Positions 62,436 through 64,000 of a DNA stretch of 64,000 nt are shown piece by piece. The translations under genes and the position numbers were made by a program. The notes beneath the pieces were generated by a model. That model did not search any database and was not told the DNA's origin. It was given only the letters and a program-made list of their open reading frames with translations. Source of the stretch: Pseudarthrobacter sp. W1I19 (GTDB lineage Bacteria > Actinomycetota > Actinomycetes > Actinomycetales > Micrococcaceae); NCBI RefSeq assembly GCF_030817835.1, contig NZ_JAUSZR010000001.1:4154001-4218000 (forward strand), given 5' to 3'. Position 1 is the stretch's first letter; each line of letters begins with the position of its first letter.

Positions 62436-63851
62436 CTAGGCATCGATAACCAGGTCCGTCTGCGCTGTGGAGCAGCAGGGCAGGAACTTGCCTGCAGAGA
62501 TTTCCCGCGCCCGGATTCCGCCCTGGTGGTTCATCTCGACCTCTCCTGCAAGCTTGACCACCTTGCAGGAGCCGCACATGCCTTCCTTGCAGTTCGCGCC
62601 GATCCTGACGCCGGCGCGCTGGGCCGCCTCGAGGATGTGTTCGGTGGGGTCGATCCGCACATTGATGCCGGTACGCATGAAGGACATGGTGAGACTGCCC
62701 GTTCCCACCGTGTTGAAGGTGGAGGCGTCAGGGGCTCCGGCTTCCGGTTCGCTGCCCGGGCTGTCGGCGGCGGGGCTGGAACCGGGCGCCTCCGGATCGC
62801 TGATTTCCAGCGGCAGCCCCGAGGCCTGCAGAGTCCCGTCGGCGTCGTAGCCAGGCTCGTAGAGCCCGAACGCTGCGGGCTGGCTTTCAAAGTAGTCCTC
62901 GGCGGAATCAGCGATTTCCTCTGCGATTTCCTCTGCAATGTCCGTTGCCAGCGCCACCTCCGCCTGGTATTCAAGGAGCGTCTGGCGGTCTCCCGAGAAG
63001 AACTCCATGTATATGGAAGTGTCATCGACGCCGACCTTTTGGAGGAGCTCGGTGGCGGTGTTCAAGTAACCCTCGGGACCGCATGCGTATACCTGCCGGC
63101 CGTTGGCATCGGGGGCCACCTCCTCGAGCATGGCCGCCGTCAGCCTTCCGCTGAGCCCTTCCCACCCCTCCGGTACGCTGCGGTCGCCCAGGGAGTAGTG
63201 GACCTTGAAGCGGGAGTCCACGGAGGCGATGTAGGCCAATTCCCGGTGGAAGGCAAAGCCTCCGGCATCCGAGCCGTGGTAGAGCACCACAACATCTGCG
63301 TGTCCGGGCAGCGAATGGATGGTCCGCACCATGGACATGATGGGCGTGATGCCTGCGCCGGCAGCGAGCAGGAGATACCGTGCCCGCCGGTCGGCGTCGG
63401 GCAGGTGGAATGCTCCTACCGGTCCGAGCATCTCAAGAACGGTGCCGGGTTTGACGTTCTCGTGCACCCAGGGCGAGACCAATCCGGTGGGGTCGCACTT
63501 GACGGTAATGCTGAACGTCCAGGGCTCGGTGGGCGAACTGGACAGCGAGTAGCTGCGGTCCACCGGTTCCTGATCCTCGCCGTTCACGGGAAACGCGACG
63601 TTCACGTACTGGCCGGCACGAAACGCCAGGGGCGCACCGTCGCAGCGCCGGAACACGAAGGTCATCATGGCGCCGGCCTCGGAAACGGTCTCGACGCATT
63701 CGGCCATGAACTCCTGCGGATGCCACGGGCCCAGCGCACGGGCTGCCCGCGCGGGCGTCTCGGGGCTTCCCATCACCCTGTTCCACGGCATCTCAAGACC
63801 GCGAATTCGCTGTGGTTCCTGGATTGCCGTTTCAGTGAGGAGTTCAATCAT
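62436..63851 (-). CDS. gbcB: GbcB-like ferredoxin reductase of a glycine betaine monooxygenase
   Basis: 471 residues. FAD domain (RSYSLSSSP, about 100-110), NAD domain (LAAGAGITPIMSMVRTIH; VYACGPEGYL), and a C-terminal [2Fe-2S] ferredoxin (CKEGMCGSCKVVKL ... FLPCCST). It would pass electrons to a Rieske oxygenase. Between the NAD and ferredoxin parts is an acidic linker of about 85 residues (IAEEIAEEIADSAEDYF, then Pro/Ser/Glu-rich), longer than in typical GbcB. ATG 63851 overlaps the stop of the upstream oxygenase gene (ATGA), so the two are coupled. The longer ORF start at 63965 lies inside that gene. Confidence 0.88.
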   Translation of the reverse strand: MIELLTETAIQEPQRIRGLEMPWNRVMGSPETPARAARALGPWHPQEFMAECVETVSEAGAMMTFVFRRCDGAPLAFRAGQYVNVAFPVNGEDQEPVDRSYSLSSSPTEPWTFSITVKCDPTGLVSPWVHENVKPGTVLEMLGPVGAFHLPDADRRARYLLLAAGAGITPIMSMVRTIHSLPGHADVVVLYHGSDAGGFAFHRELAYIASVDSRFKVHYSLGDRSVPEGWEGLSGRLTAAMLEEVAPDANGRQVYACGPEGYLNTATELLQKVGVDDTSIYMEFFSGDRQTLLEYQAEVALATDIAEEIAEEIADSAEDYFESQPAAFGLYEPGYDADGTLQASGLPLEISDPEAPGSSPAADSPGSEPEAGAPDASTFNTVGTGSLTMSFMRTGINVRIDPTEHILEAAQRAGVRIGANCKEGMCGSCKVVKLAGEVEMNHQGGIRAREISAGKFLPCCSTAQTDLVIDA

Positions 63852-64000
63852 GCCAAGTGCTCCTGCACGCGCTGCACGTACCAGTTGATGAATGCCTCGA
63901 CCTGGTATTCGCTCTTCATGTACGGACCGGGCTCGTACGCGGGACTGCCGGCACCCTGCTGGCACAGCTCCACGAACGCCTTGTCCTGCAGGTTCGTTTG
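63848..64000 (-). CDS. C-terminal end of a probable Rieske oxygenase (GbcA-like), cut by the window edge
   Basis: Only the last 50 residues are visible: the frame reads QTNLQDKAFVELCQQG, then SPAYEPGPYMKSEYQVEAF, then WYVQRVQEHLA and a TGA at 63848-63850. This matches the usual C-terminal helix of aromatic-ring/betaine-type Rieske oxygenase alpha subunits (the PGPY and WY motifs). Its stop overlaps the GbcB-like start by 4 bases. Because the reductase, betaine transporter and dimethylglycine oxidase follow, glycine betaine is the likely substrate. The Rieske and iron sites are outside the window, so the family call rests mainly on context. Confidence 0.7.
   Translation of the reverse strand, partial: QTNLQDKAFVELCQQGAGSPAYEPGPYMKSEYQVEAFINWYVQRVQEHLA

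Overview
The window is high-GC bacterial chromosome from an actinobacterium, most probably Arthrobacter or Pseudarthrobacter (family Micrococcaceae). The evidence is an S-(hydroxymethyl)mycothiol dehydrogenase (mycothiol is an actinobacterial thiol), a dimethylglycine oxidase that closely resembles the Arthrobacter globiformis enzyme, frequent GTG/TTG starts, and several genes that look leaderless. I see no rRNA, tRNA, CRISPR array, transposase or phage gene. About 63 protein genes are supported. Two are cut by the window edges and one is frameshifted. Most long ORFs lying opposite these genes are GC-driven shadows.

1-17.6 kb is mostly housekeeping: a PBP4-type carboxypeptidase (cut), pyrophosphatase, esterase, alpha/beta hydrolase, DUF429 protein, phosphoketolase, histidine phosphatase, HAD phosphatase, an AbiEi-like/nuclease-like gene flanked by two copies of a 41-bp palindrome, seryl-tRNA synthetase, a diacylglycerol-kinase-like protein, prephenate dehydratase, rhodanese and amidase, with small hypothetical genes between. 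17.8-25 kb carries a LapA-like protein, then a likely organic-acid operon (MatC-type carrier, family III CoA transferase, AccD-AccA-like fusion) with a divergent FadR-type regulator, then an NCS1 permease. 25-32 kb has a frameshifted DUF4190 gene, a NERD protein, phosphoglucomutase, a 2H phosphoesterase, and divergent RutE-like reductase and uracil permease genes. 31-40 kb holds a GAF-ANTAR/SGNH-hydrolase pair, a glycosyltransferase, two SDR enzymes, small membrane or acidic proteins, glycerate kinase and a methyltransferase. 40.9-45.4 kb is a signalling block: a REC-like/GAF histidine kinase, a GGDEF-EAL protein and an EAL protein. 45.4-48.3 kb has small acidic proteins, a glycerophosphodiesterase and a second HAD phosphatase.

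48.4-64 kb is the most coherent part. It reads as a locus for stripping methyl groups from creatine and glycine betaine and oxidising the one-carbon units. Its genes are an IclR regulator, creatinase, an MHS-type transporter, MscR, a metallo-beta-lactamase-fold hydrolase, an FdhF/YdeP-type molybdoenzyme, dimethylglycine oxidase, formyl-THF deformylase, a BCCT betaine transporter, a GbcB-like reductase, and the end of what is probably a GbcA-like Rieske oxygenase (cut by the right edge). Formaldehyde can go through mycothiol to formate, folate-bound C1 can go through PurU to formate, and the molybdoenzyme is the natural candidate to oxidise formate.

Non-coding features include two copies of a long near-perfect palindrome (about 25.0 and 29.1 kb), the 41-bp palindrome pair, short tandem duplications next to genes, several strong terminators, and a recurring -10-like box placed about 6 bases before start codons that lack a Shine-Dalgarno sequence.
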